A program made the position numbers and the translations under genes. Shown here in pieces: positions 7,522 through 16,605 of a DNA stretch of 25,007 nucleotides. A model generated the notes under the pieces. It ran no database searches and had not been told where the DNA came from. It saw only the letters and a list, made by a program, of their open reading frames with translations. Positions within the stretch are counted from its first letter, which is position 1. Each line of letters opens with the position of its first letter. Source of the DNA: an uncultured Dechloromonas sp. Lineage in GTDB: Bacteria > Pseudomonadota > Gammaproteobacteria > Burkholderiales > Rhodocyclaceae. The stretch lies in NCBI GenBank assembly GCA_946477505.1, contig CAMKYP010000008.1, positions 1 to 25,007 of the forward strand, given 5' to 3'.

Positions 7522-8907
7522 ATGATTCGAATCTTTAACCACTGGATGCGCGCCCGAGTCGTCGGGCAGATGCTATTCGATCTGTCATTTGTTATCGTCG
7601 GTCTGATCATCGCGATCATGTGGGTCGGTCACGGGCTACCTGTGAATTTCAAGCAAGTAGTCGTATATGGCGGCTTACTTGGGATTGTCATGCTATTGGT
7701 CAATGCATGGCTGGGTTTCTATGAACGGCACCACAACCGTAATGTCAGTGAAACCCGCGCCCGAGCAGTGCTATCCCTCTACCTCGCAGTCCCTTTGGCT
7801 TACGCTATCTTTGCGCTCTTGCCGATGACCTCGCTGAACAAGGAATTCGTTCAACTGTCTGCCATGTCGGCCATCTTTGGCATGCTGGTGACGCGGGTCA
7901 GCGCCACTCATAGTGCCAATGCGTCCAAGGCAATCAGCCGCCGAATCCTTGTTTTTGGAACTGGAATGCGCGCCCTCGATGTCAAGCGCGCACTGAACAA
8001 GTCCGACCCGGCTGCAGAAATCGTTGGCTTTTTCCCGAGCCCGGTCGAAGAAGAGCACGCAATTCCGAGTGATCTGGTTCTTTCCCGTGCGACGTCCCTG
8101 ACAGACACCGCCAAACAACTCAGGGCCGATGAAATTGTAGTTGCGATCACCGAGCGGCGTGGCGGCGCAATGCCCTTGCGCGAACTGCTGGACTGCAAGC
8201 TTCATGGCATCAAGGTACTCGATCTGGCCAGTCATTTTGAGCAAACCCTGGGGCAGATTCGCTTGGACTCCCTCTATGCTGGGTGGCTGATCTTCGGAGA
8301 TGGCTTTCAACAAGGAACACTACGAACAGTCGTTAAACGCCTCTTCGATATCGTCTGCGCCTTGATCCTGATCACCTTGGCCCTACCGGTCATGCTGATT
8401 GCAGCCCTTGCCATCGTGATTGAGAATGGCTTCCCCATCCTTTATCGTCAGGAACGTGTTGGACTGAATGGGCGTCTGTTCAAGGTCATCAAATTCCGCA
8501 GTATGCGTAACGACGCGGAAAAGGATGGAAAGCCGGTATGGGCGAAGGCCAAGGACGACCGGGTCACCAAGGTTGGCCGAATCATTCGGAAGATTCGTGT
8601 AGACGAGTTGCCGCAGCTCTTCAGCGTTCTAAAGGGTGACATGAGCTTGGTTGGCCCACGTCCGGAGCGCCCTTTCTTTGTCGACCAATTGACAAAGGAA
8701 ATCCCGTTTTACGCCGTTCGTCACAGCGTCAAACCCGGGGTCACCGGCTGGGCGCAGGTGCGCTACCACTATGGCGCCACCGTCGAAGACTCTGCTGAAA
8801 AGCTTCAGTACGACCTCTACTACGTAAAGAACCACTCTCTCTTCCTTGATCTACTGGTCCTTTTCGAAACTGTAGGCGTGGTTCTGACTGGCAAAGGCGC
8901 CCAATAG
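7522..8907 (+). CDS. epsB: Polyprenyl glycosylphosphotransferase, PEP-CTERM/exosortase type
   Basis: A 461-residue integral membrane protein that would start the repeat unit by moving a sugar-1-phosphate from a UDP-sugar to undecaprenyl phosphate. The N-terminal half holds several hydrophobic segments (near residues 14-34, 46-66, 83-101 and 110-125) and a Rossmann-like CoA-binding region containing RRILVFGTGMRA. The catalytic bacterial sugar-transferase domain starts at Lys272 with KRLFDIVCAL, a membrane-embedding helix. It continues with YRQERVGLNGRLFKVIKFRSM, RKIRVDELPQL, KGDMSLVGPRPERPFF and HSVKPGVTGWAQV, all hallmarks of the WcaJ/EpsB family (TIGR03013/TIGR03025 type). It is the first gene of an operon with prsK (41-base gap). 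A candidate sigma-54 site lies upstream. The transferred sugar cannot be told from sequence. The gene name follows usage for this locus type. Confidence 0.93.
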   Translation: MIRIFNHWMRARVVGQMLFDLSFVIVGLIIAIMWVGHGLPVNFKQVVVYGGLLGIVMLLVNAWLGFYERHHNRNVSETRARAVLSLYLAVPLAYAIFALLPMTSLNKEFVQLSAMSAIFGMLVTRVSATHSANASKAISRRILVFGTGMRALDVKRALNKSDPAAEIVGFFPSPVEEEHAIPSDLVLSRATSLTDTAKQLRADEIVVAITERRGGAMPLRELLDCKLHGIKVLDLASHFEQTLGQIRLDSLYAGWLIFGDGFQQGTLRTVVKRLFDIVCALILITLALPVMLIAALAIVIENGFPILYRQERVGLNGRLFKVIKFRSMRNDAEKDGKPVWAKAKDDRVTKVGRIIRKIRVDELPQLFSVLKGDMSLVGPRPERPFFVDQLTKEIPFYAVRHSVKPGVTGWAQVRYHYGATVEDSAEKLQYDLYYVKNHSLFLDLLVLFETVGVVLTGKGAQ

Positions 8908-8948
8908 TCTCGCTCTTGTCCTCCCATTTCGAAACGCACTAGACAGGT

Positions 8949-11060
8949 ATGGACAGCGAAACCGCATCCTTGCTGGCTTGGAGTTTCGGAACAGCTGGCG
9001 TAGGGTATTGCCTTCTGGCAGGCTACCTTGTCTCGCTTGGTGCGCAATGGCGTGTTGGCCGTCGCGCCCGCGCCATGCTCCTGGCCGTTGTTTTCGGAGC
9101 CCTCTGGGCCGGCAGTAGTTTTGTCGCCCTGACAACACGAGAGTCCAGCTTCCTATTCCTTGCCTCCGCAACCGACATCGCTCTGTATGCGGCTTGGTAC
9201 GCTTTTGTCTATTTCCTGTTGACTCCCGGAGCAACGGACAAGGCAATAGCCGTATCGTTACCGAACTGGTTGATACCTGCTTGCGCCCTAGCAATTCTTG
9301 GTGGTCTCACACTCCATCTACTATTCATCGGCGGCCTGCTGGAAAGCGCGGACTGGAGCAGAATCTATTACTTCCACAGCTTGGCAAAACCAGTACTCGG
9401 ACTGATTCTCCTTGAACAACTGTTCCGCAATGTTGCGGATGATGCCCGTTGGAATATCAAACCCTTGTGTCTGGCGCTCGCTGGACAAATGATGTTCGAT
9501 GTCTATCTATATTCGGATGCCTTGATGTTCCAGCGCATCGATACGGACGCAGCGATGGCGAAGGGCTTGGTTCATACCATTACACTGCCCCTGCTATTTA
9601 TTGCATCACAGCGTGGCCGCGACTGGACTTCGAAAATCCGCCTCTCACAGCGCGCAGCCTTCCATTCGGCCACATTGCTGGCCGCCGGTTTTTATCTGCT
9701 GCTGATGTCTGTGGTTGGCTACTATGTCCGCTATTTCGGTGGCGAATGGGGACGTGCATTCCAATATGCGCTCGTATTTGCAGGCTTGATGACTCTGGGC
9801 ATCATGCTGATTTCGGGGTCGATGCGCGCAAAAATTCGCGTGTTGGTCGGTAAGCATTTTTTTGCTTACCGCTACGACTACCGTGAAGAATGGCTGCGTT
9901 TTACACAAACCCTTGCGGCGCAGGACAATCCCCAGGCAATGGGAGAACAGGTCATTCGCGGGCTAGCCTATATGGTCGAAAGTCCTGCGGGAAGTTTATG
10001 GCTTCACGATGCACAGGGCATGTTCCGCCAAGCTGCACGCTGGAATCTGCCCAGTAGTGAAGGAACAGCCGGTACCGACACCGCCTTAATACGGTTTCTT
10101 GTGGACAGTGGCTGGGTCGTCAATCTGGAAGAGTTTCGTGCTTATCCGGCCCGTTACGGCGATTTGGAAATCCCGGCATGGCTCTCTGACATACCGAACG
10201 CTTGGCTCATCATTCCTCTGACGGTCGGTACGGAGCTGCAAGGCTTTGTCATTCTCGCCAGTTCGCGCACGCAGATGGATGTGAACTGGGAAGTGAATGA
10301 CCTTCTGCGAACGGCTGGCTGCCAGGCAGCCAGCTTCATCGCGAAGATGCAGGCGACGGAAGCCCTGCTCGAAGCGCGTAAATTCGATGCATTCAACAAA
10401 ATGTCCGCTTTCGTAGTACACGATCTCAAAAACATCGTGACCCAACTGGCCCTCATGCTCAAAAATGCCGAGAAACACCGCCACAATCCGGAGTTTCAGG
10501 ATGACATGCTGATGACTGTCGAGCATTCGGTAGAACGGATGCGGCAACTGATGATGCAATTGCGCGAGGGAGCGACTCCCCCTGGATCGGCTGTTGGTGT
10601 TAATCTTCCCGATGTCATTGAACAAATTCGTAGTGATAAGGCGCGACAGGGTCGCATCGTTGCAACGCAAAGCGATACCCCGCTGATGACACGCGGACAT
10701 CGCGAAAGACTGGAAAGAGTGATCGGACACTTGGTTCAAAACGCATTGGACGCCACGCCGATAGACGGTGCGGTGTGGATTAGCCTTGATCGTATTGGCG
10801 ACCGAGCACATCTTGTGGTTGGCGATACGGGACAAGGCATGAGTCCTGAATTCATCCGTGACCGTTTGTTCAAACCTTTCCAAACCACGAAAGATTCCGG
10901 GATGGGCATTGGTGCATATGAAAGCGCCCAATACATCCGCGAACTCGGAGGAGAATTGCTGGTGGACAGCACACCGAATGTAGGCACAAAAATAACCCTC
11001 GTTCTACCCCTACTGGAAATCCAGCAACACTCCGATCTACATGCACAGGAGGCTGCGTGA
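8949..11060 (+). CDS. prsK: Sensor histidine kinase PrsK (PEP-CTERM system)
   Basis: A 703-residue membrane sensor kinase. The first ~300 residues are a run of roughly eight hydrophobic segments (an integral sensor region). A GAF-like domain follows (about 320-460, around GEQVIRGLAYMVESPAGSLW), then the kinase core. The phosphorylated histidine is His491 in FVVHDLKNIVTQL, with the HDLKN form of the H-box seen in the PrsK family (TIGR02916 type). The ATP-binding domain shows QNALDATP (N-box), VVGDTGQGMSPE (G1), LFKPFQTTKDSGMGIG (F/G2) and TKITLVLPL. The cognate regulator PrsR is encoded next with a four-base stop/start overlap, which implies coupled translation. In Zoogloea-type bacteria PrsK/PrsR is known to control PEP-CTERM genes together with RpoN. 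The signal sensed is unknown. The start at ATG 8949 has an ACAGG close upstream. Confidence 0.95.
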   Translation: MDSETASLLAWSFGTAGVGYCLLAGYLVSLGAQWRVGRRARAMLLAVVFGALWAGSSFVALTTRESSFLFLASATDIALYAAWYAFVYFLLTPGATDKAIAVSLPNWLIPACALAILGGLTLHLLFIGGLLESADWSRIYYFHSLAKPVLGLILLEQLFRNVADDARWNIKPLCLALAGQMMFDVYLYSDALMFQRIDTDAAMAKGLVHTITLPLLFIASQRGRDWTSKIRLSQRAAFHSATLLAAGFYLLLMSVVGYYVRYFGGEWGRAFQYALVFAGLMTLGIMLISGSMRAKIRVLVGKHFFAYRYDYREEWLRFTQTLAAQDNPQAMGEQVIRGLAYMVESPAGSLWLHDAQGMFRQAARWNLPSSEGTAGTDTALIRFLVDSGWVVNLEEFRAYPARYGDLEIPAWLSDIPNAWLIIPLTVGTELQGFVILASSRTQMDVNWEVNDLLRTAGCQAASFIAKMQATEALLEARKFDAFNKMSAFVVHDLKNIVTQLALMLKNAEKHRHNPEFQDDMLMTVEHSVERMRQLMMQLREGATPPGSAVGVNLPDVIEQIRSDKARQGRIVATQSDTPLMTRGHRERLERVIGHLVQNALDATPIDGAVWISLDRIGDRAHLVVGDTGQGMSPEFIRDRLFKPFQTTKDSGMGIGAYESAQYIRELGGELLVDSTPNVGTKITLVLPLLEIQQHSDLHAQEAA

Positions 11061-12412
11061 GCGGGGGAAAAACTCGTCCTCTTCTGGTCGTTGAAGACGA
11101 TCCGGCACTGCAAAAACAGCTACGTTGGTCGTTTGATCAGTACGAAACACTAACCGCCAGCGACCGTGAAAGTGCTCTGGCTCAGATTCATCGACACCAA
11201 CCACCCGTAGTGACGATGGATCTGGGGCTGCCCCCGGACGCAGACTCCGTGTCAGAAGGCTTTCGCCTGCTTGAGCAAATTATTTCCATCGCACCGGACA
11301 CCAAGGTCATCGTACTTACCGGACAGAATGATCAGGCCAATGCCTTGCGGGCGATTGCACTCGGCGCTTACGATTTTTTTGCCAAACCCTTTGAGCCTGA
11401 ACTACTGTCATTGACCATTGACCGCGCCTTTCGTCTCCACGAACTTCAGCAAGAGAACCGGCGGCTGCAATCTATTCAGCACTCAACAGCACTGCGCGGT
11501 CTGCTGACACGAGACGCAGGCATGCAAAAAATTTGCCGCACAATCGAAAAAGTCGCCAGCAGCAACGCAACGGTACTTTTGCTAGGAGAGAGCGGCACAG
11601 GCAAGGAGGTACTGGCACGTGGCCTGCATGAAGCTTCACCACGAAAAAACGCCCGCTTTGTTGCCATCAATTGCGCGGCGATTCCAGATAATTTGCTTGA
11701 AAGTGAATTGTTCGGTTACGAAAAAGGCGCTTTCACAGGTGCTGCCAAGACAACGCCAGGCAAGATTGAGTCTGCGAATGGCGGGACGCTCATGCTGGAT
11801 GAAATCGGTGATCTGCCGATAGCCTTGCAGGCCAAGTTGCTGCGTTTCCTTCAGGAGCGAGTAATCGAACGTTTGGGTGGACGACAGGAAATCGCCGTTG
11901 ATGTGCGGATTGTGTGTGCAACCCACCAGGATCTCAAAGCACACATCCAGGAAGGCCGCTTCCGTGAGGATCTTTTCTACCGTCTTGCCGAGATCGTTAT
12001 AGACATTCCGCCGCTGCGCAAACGCGATGGCGACGCAGCGCTGCTGGCCCACGCCTTTGTCCATCGCTTTGCCGACGAACACAAGAGGGGCAGCATGACC
12101 CTGACCGAGGATGCGGTACGAGGAATCGAAGCCTACTCATGGCCCGGAAACGTCCGCGAACTGGAAAATGCAGTCAAGCGTGCAGTGATCATGGCCGATG
12201 GACAACAAATTACCCGTGAAGACATCGGACTGGAGCACCTCGAGGGTGGCAACTACTTCATTGACCTGCGCCAGGTTCGCGAGGATGCTGAGAGGCGCGC
12301 CGTCACCCTCGCCATCTCCCGCGCTGACGGCAACATCGCTCGCACCGCAGAAATACTGGGGATCAGTCGTCCAACACTTTACGATCTGATGCACCGCCTT
12401 GGACTCAAATAA
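11057..12412 (+). CDS. prsR: Sigma-54-dependent response regulator PrsR
   Basis: A 451-residue NtrC-family regulator, translated from a GTG (11057) that overlaps the prsK stop codon. The receiver domain (about 1-125) has the acidic pocket VVEDD, the phosphoacceptor Asp55 in VTMDLGLPP, and Lys110 in FFAKPFEP. The central AAA+ domain shows Walker A GESGTGKE (177-184), the sigma-54-contacting GAFTGA loop (224-229), Walker B GTLMLDEIGDLP, and the arginine-rich FREDLFYRL segment. The C-terminal Fis-type helix-turn-helix reads DGNIARTAEILGISRPTLYD. It fits the PEP-CTERM system regulator family (TIGR02915 type). It should bind enhancer-like sites and activate RpoN promoters when phosphorylated by PrsK. 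Two such promoter candidates lie in the window, one before this operon and one before the HPr-rel-A cassette. Confidence 0.96.
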   Translation: MSGGKTRPLLVVEDDPALQKQLRWSFDQYETLTASDRESALAQIHRHQPPVVTMDLGLPPDADSVSEGFRLLEQIISIAPDTKVIVLTGQNDQANALRAIALGAYDFFAKPFEPELLSLTIDRAFRLHELQQENRRLQSIQHSTALRGLLTRDAGMQKICRTIEKVASSNATVLLLGESGTGKEVLARGLHEASPRKNARFVAINCAAIPDNLLESELFGYEKGAFTGAAKTTPGKIESANGGTLMLDEIGDLPIALQAKLLRFLQERVIERLGGRQEIAVDVRIVCATHQDLKAHIQEGRFREDLFYRLAEIVIDIPPLRKRDGDAALLAHAFVHRFADEHKRGSMTLTEDAVRGIEAYSWPGNVRELENAVKRAVIMADGQQITREDIGLEHLEGGNYFIDLRQVREDAERRAVTLAISRADGNIARTAEILGISRPTLYDLMHRLGLK

Positions 12413-12434
12413 CTTTACGCTGAGCAGAATAATC

Positions 12435-15209
12435 ATGACCTTTCACCAATCAAGAATTGCCGCCTTGGTCTCTGCTGCATTGCTTGCCGCCACCTTGGGT
12501 GCATGCGGCGGTGACAGCCCGGAAAAGCTGATTGCCTCAGGCAAGGACTATTTGTCCAAAAACGATGGCAAGGCTGCTGTCATTCAGTTGAAAAATGCCA
12601 TTCAACAAAACCCGAATAACCCCGAAGCCCGCTTCTTGCTCGGCAAAGCGCTGTTTGAAAGCGGTGATATTGCCGGTGCTGAAGTGGAACTACGCAAGGC
12701 GTTCGATCAGAAATATGCCCCGGAGCAAACAGTTCCCCTCCTAGCAAAAGTCACACTGGCAACCGGGCAGGCCAAAAAAGTCACGGACGAATTTGGAGAC
12801 ATCAATCTTCCCCCTGGAGAACCGACCGCAGATCTCAAAACCACACTGAGCATTGCCTACCAGGCCCAGGGCAAGCAAGACAAATCCAGCGATGAACTAG
12901 CAGGCGCACTCTCAGAAAAATCAGATTATGCGCCCGCCCAGCTTGCGAACGCACGCATGAAAGCGAGCAACAAGGACATGGCAGGCGCGGCAGCCATCGT
13001 TTCTTCAGTTCTGAGTGCAAATCCAAAAAACCATGATGCCCTGCTCCTCGCCGGCGCATTGGCCGCTTCCAATGGTCAGCCAGATGAGGCGCTGGCTGAC
13101 TTCCGTAAGGCCATTGAAGCCAAGCCGGACTTCATAGCTGCCCATGTCGCCGCGATTAATCAGCTCCTGCAGCAGCAAAAACTGGATGATGCGCTCAAGC
13201 AATTCGATGCCCTCAAAAAACTGGCACCCAAACACCCACAAACGCTCTTTCTCGAGGCCCAACTCACATACCAGCGCAAAGATTTCAAAGCTGCACGTGA
13301 ACTGGCTCAGCAGTTGATCAAATTTGCGCCGAACAACCCATTGGCTTTGCAACTGGCTGGTGCCATCGAGTATCAACTGCAATCCTTTGTCCAAGCAGAA
13401 ACCTACCTGACCAAAGCTCTGCAAATAGCACCACAATTAGCGCTTGCCCGCCGTATCCTGGTCGCCAGCCACCTACGCGCCGGGCAGCCTGCGAAGGCTT
13501 TGGCTACCTTACAACCAGCGCTCGAGCACATTAGCCAGGACACGGCATTGCTATCTCTGGCAGGCGAGGTTTATCTACAGAATGGCGACGCCGGAAAAGC
13601 TGCAGAGTATTTTGCCAAGGCCAGCAAGCTTGATCCGAATGACGCCGCCAAAAAAACCTCCTTGGCCTTGGCCCAAATGGCCCAAGGGCAAGTGGAGATG
13701 GCCTTCAACCAGTTGGAACAGATTGCCACGACTGACAAAGGCACCAGCGCCGACCTCGCATTGATCTCAGCTCATCTACGTAACAACCAAATTGATAAGG
13801 CGCTGCAGGCAATTGATGCGCTTGAGAAAAAACAACCGGATAACCCGGCCACCTTCAATCTGCGAGCACGCACCCTGCTGGCCAAGAACGATGTCGTCGG
13901 AGCCCGTGTTGCTTTCGACAAGGCGCTCTCGCTCAATCCCTCCTTCTTTCCGGCTGCTGCGAGCCTGGCGGCACTTGATCTAGCCGACAAAAAGCCTGAC
14001 GATGCACGGAAGCGTTTTGATGCCGTGCTTGCTGCCGACCCAAAACATATCCAAGCCATGCTGGCGCTTGCCGAACTCCGCGCCAACAATGGGGGCACGC
14101 AAGATGAAGTTTCGGGTCTGATCAACAAGGCGGTGGCCGCAAACCCCACCGAGGTGGCGCCGCGTCTCGCCCTGACCCAATACTGGTTGCAACAGAAAGA
14201 CAACAAGAAGGCGTTGACCGCAGCCAATGATGCGGTTGCTGCTTTCCCGGAAAAGCCGGAAGTCCTTGATGCATTGGGCCGTGTCCAACAAATCTCCGGC
14301 GACCTGAATCAAGCGCTCAGCACCTATGGCAAATGGGCTGGACTGCAGCCGATGTCGCCCATGCCGCACCTGCGGCTTGCTGAAGTGCATGCCGCCAACA
14401 AAAACAAGGAAGAAGCTGCCAAGAGCCTGAAAAAGGCCTTGGAGATCAAGCCAAATCTGATTGAAGCACAGCGCGCTCTAATTCTTCTCGCCATGGATGG
14501 AAAACGCACTAAAGAAGCGCTCTCCATCGCCCGCGAAGTACAAAAACAGCGCCCCAAGGAAGCCGCAGGCCTAGTTCTCGAAGGTGATATCCATGCCTCC
14601 CAGAAAAACTGGAATGAAGCGATTGCGAGCTACCGAAATGCTCTGAAGACAGCGCCAGCAACCGATCTTGCCATCAAGACTCATAACACCATCCTCGCTT
14701 CGGGCAATACGGTGGAAGCTGACAAATTTGCGGCTTTATGGAGCAAGGATCACCCGAAAGATGTCACCTTCCGCATGCATCAAGGTGATCTTGCAACGGC
14801 GCGCAAGGATTATCAGATTGCCACTCAGCACTACAATGCAGTGCTTGCTCTGCAACCCAACAACGCCATGGTCCTGAACAACCTAGCTTGGACTCTGGGA
14901 GAACAAAAACAACCCAAGGCATTGGAGTACGCAGAGAAGGCCAATCAACTGGCCCCCAACCAACCTGCATTCATGGATACCTTAGCCATGCTGATCGCAG
15001 CGAAAGGCGACTCTGGCAAAGCCATAGAAATATTGCGGAAGGCGATGATTCTGGCGCCGCAAGCTGCGGCTATTCAGCTAAACCTCGCCAAGGTGCTAGT
15101 CAGCGCCGGCAAGAAGGACGAAGCACGCAAGGAACTCGAGGCCTTGGCCAAACTGGGTGAAAAGTTCCCCGAGCAGGAGGAAGTCATTCGTCTGCAAAAG
15201 GCCCTATGA
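12435..15209 (+). CDS. prsT: PrsT, TPR-repeat outer-membrane lipoprotein (PEP-CTERM system)
   Basis: About 924 residues starting at ATG 12435, 22 bases after prsR. The frame opens at 12399, but the later start places a normal lipoprotein signal directly at the N-terminus: positive residues, a hydrophobic core, then the lipobox LGAC with Cys24 as the lipidated residue. Gly at +2 does not signal inner-membrane retention, so the outer membrane is likely. The rest is almost entirely tetratricopeptide repeats of about 34 residues (for example PNNPEARFLLGKALFESGD and PKHIQAMLALAELRANNG), enough for more than twenty units. This is the layout of the PEP-CTERM system TPR lipoprotein PrsT (TIGR02917 type). 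It probably acts as a periplasmic scaffold for polysaccharide export or surface-protein assembly. The precise partner is unknown. Confidence 0.94.
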   Translation: MTFHQSRIAALVSAALLAATLGACGGDSPEKLIASGKDYLSKNDGKAAVIQLKNAIQQNPNNPEARFLLGKALFESGDIAGAEVELRKAFDQKYAPEQTVPLLAKVTLATGQAKKVTDEFGDINLPPGEPTADLKTTLSIAYQAQGKQDKSSDELAGALSEKSDYAPAQLANARMKASNKDMAGAAAIVSSVLSANPKNHDALLLAGALAASNGQPDEALADFRKAIEAKPDFIAAHVAAINQLLQQQKLDDALKQFDALKKLAPKHPQTLFLEAQLTYQRKDFKAARELAQQLIKFAPNNPLALQLAGAIEYQLQSFVQAETYLTKALQIAPQLALARRILVASHLRAGQPAKALATLQPALEHISQDTALLSLAGEVYLQNGDAGKAAEYFAKASKLDPNDAAKKTSLALAQMAQGQVEMAFNQLEQIATTDKGTSADLALISAHLRNNQIDKALQAIDALEKKQPDNPATFNLRARTLLAKNDVVGARVAFDKALSLNPSFFPAAASLAALDLADKKPDDARKRFDAVLAADPKHIQAMLALAELRANNGGTQDEVSGLINKAVAANPTEVAPRLALTQYWLQQKDNKKALTAANDAVAAFPEKPEVLDALGRVQQISGDLNQALSTYGKWAGLQPMSPMPHLRLAEVHAANKNKEEAAKSLKKALEIKPNLIEAQRALILLAMDGKRTKEALSIAREVQKQRPKEAAGLVLEGDIHASQKNWNEAIASYRNALKTAPATDLAIKTHNTILASGNTVEADKFAALWSKDHPKDVTFRMHQGDLATARKDYQIATQHYNAVLALQPNNAMVLNNLAWTLGEQKQPKALEYAEKANQLAPNQPAFMDTLAMLIAAKGDSGKAIEILRKAMILAPQAAAIQLNLAKVLVSAGKKDEARKELEALAKLGEKFPEQEEVIRLQKAL

Positions 15210-15255
15210 TCCAGATTTGGATATTTTCCGGGTTGCGAGCGTGTCAAAATTCACA

Positions 15256-15282
15256 TTGACTTGGTCGCACACCAGATAAATT
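15256..15282 (+). promoter_or_regulatory. Weak sigma-70-like promoter before the nucleotide-sugar dehydrogenase
   Basis: TTGACT at 15256-15261 and TAAATT at 15277-15282 are separated by 15 bases, shorter than ideal. They lie 33 bases before the ATG at 15315, in the 105-base gap after prsT, within an AT-rich patch. No terminator hairpin is seen in this gap, so read-through from prsT is also possible. Confidence 0.3.
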
Positions 15283-15314
15283 TTTTAGATAGTCGTTACA
15301 TACAGGAAATACAC

Positions 15315-16595
15315 ATGACCACTATTGCAGTCGTTGGGTTGGGTTACGTCGGTTTGCCCCTTGCCGTGGAGTTCGGCAAGAAATTCCGCACCATAGGTGT
15401 GGATTTGTCGCACGAAAAGGTAGAAAGTTACAAGAGATTTATAGACCCAACCGGAGAGGTCAGTACCGAAGACCTACAGGCAGCCAAGCAATTGTTGGTA
15501 ACAACCGATGCAGGCGCGCTAAAGGAGGCCGATTTCGTTGTCGTTGCCGTCCCGACGCCAGTCGACGACGCGCATCAACCGGACTTCAGCCCTCTTGTCG
15601 GTTCGTCAACTGCAGTCGGCCGTAATCTGAAGCAAGGCGCTATCGTTGTATACGAGTCCACGGTTTACCCGGGTGCCACTGAGGAAGTCTGCATTCCCAT
15701 CCTTGAAAAGGAATCCGGCAAGGTCTGGAAGAAGGATTTCTTCGTTGGTTACTCTCCTGAGCGTATCAACCCAGGTGACAAGGAACGTACTGTAACCAAG
15801 ATCGTCAAGGTAGTTTCCGGCGACACGCCGGAAACGCTCGCCAAAGTAACTGAAATCTACGGCAGCGTGATTACCGCCGGCGTCTACCCTGCCTCCAATA
15901 TCAAAGTCGCTGAAGCAGCGAAGGTCATAGAGAATACGCAACGTGACCTCAACATCGCCCTGATGAACGAACTGGCGATCATTTTCGACAAAATTGGCAT
16001 CGATACGCTGGAGGTACTGCAGGCCGCAGGTACCAAGTGGAATTTCCTGCCCTTCCGTCCCGGTCTTGTCGGCGGCCATTGCATCGGGGTCGATCCGTAT
16101 TACCTGACGCACAAGGCCCAGAAACTCGGATACCACCCTGAAGTCATTCTCGCCGGGCGCAGAATCAACGACGGCATGGGCAAGTTCGTAGCCGAACAAA
16201 CGATCAAGATGCTGGTACGTGCGGGCCGCCCGATCAAGGACTCCCCGATTATCGTGCTTGGTCTCACGTTCAAGGAAGACTGTCCGGACCTCCGTAATTC
16301 GCGCGTCATCGACGTCATCCGGGAGCTCGAGTCCTACGGAGCCAAGGTCATTGTGCATGACCCGGTCGCCGATGCAGCCGAAGCCCGTCACGAATATGGC
16401 GTTGATCTTGTCGCTTGGGAAGAGCTTCCCAAAGCGGCAGCTATTGTCGCTGCGGTCAACCACAAGCAATACAAGGCCCTTACAGTTACCGAATTGAAGG
16501 CTAAACTGGAATCAGGTGGCGTCATTACCGACGTCAAGAGCATGCTGGACCATGAAGCCTTCAAACAGGCAGGGGTGCCTGTCTGGCGTCTATAA
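15315..16595 (+). CDS. tviB: UDP-N-acetylglucosamine 6-dehydrogenase-like, TviB/WbpA type
   Basis: A 426-residue NAD-dependent UDP-sugar dehydrogenase. The ATG at 15315 is chosen over the longer frame from 15261 because an AGGA ribosome site lies eight bases before it and the Rossmann motif IAVVGLGYVGLPLA begins right after it. Other motifs: VAVPTPVD, YESTVYPGATEE, YSPERINPGDKE, the lysine-containing segment KVAEAAKVIENTQRD, the catalytic Cys256 in GGHCIGVDPYY, and the C-terminal GLTFKEDCPDLRNSRV. The segment after the second motif matches the Vi-antigen TviB / WbpA subgroup that oxidises UDP-HexNAc, rather than classical UDP-glucose dehydrogenase. The product would be a UDP-N-acetylhexosaminuronic acid, giving an acidic sugar for the exopolysaccharide. 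The choice between UDP-GlcNAc and UDP-GalNAc as substrate is open. The lytic transglycosylase follows ten bases later. Confidence 0.92.
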   Translation: MTTIAVVGLGYVGLPLAVEFGKKFRTIGVDLSHEKVESYKRFIDPTGEVSTEDLQAAKQLLVTTDAGALKEADFVVVAVPTPVDDAHQPDFSPLVGSSTAVGRNLKQGAIVVYESTVYPGATEEVCIPILEKESGKVWKKDFFVGYSPERINPGDKERTVTKIVKVVSGDTPETLAKVTEIYGSVITAGVYPASNIKVAEAAKVIENTQRDLNIALMNELAIIFDKIGIDTLEVLQAAGTKWNFLPFRPGLVGGHCIGVDPYYLTHKAQKLGYHPEVILAGRRINDGMGKFVAEQTIKMLVRAGRPIKDSPIIVLGLTFKEDCPDLRNSRVIDVIRELESYGAKVIVHDPVADAAEARHEYGVDLVAWEELPKAAAIVAAVNHKQYKALTVTELKAKLESGGVITDVKSMLDHEAFKQAGVPVWRL

Positions 16596-16605
16596 GGGAG
16601 GAACC

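Noticed and set aside
10086..10931. Minus-strand open frame of 281 codons inside prsK
   Set aside because: It is antisense to the GAF and kinase core, which carry all expected motifs; no ribosome site or domain is seen.
15606..16469. Minus-strand open frame of 287 codons inside the nucleotide-sugar dehydrogenase
   Set aside because: It is antisense to a gene with complete catalytic motifs and has no family resemblance.
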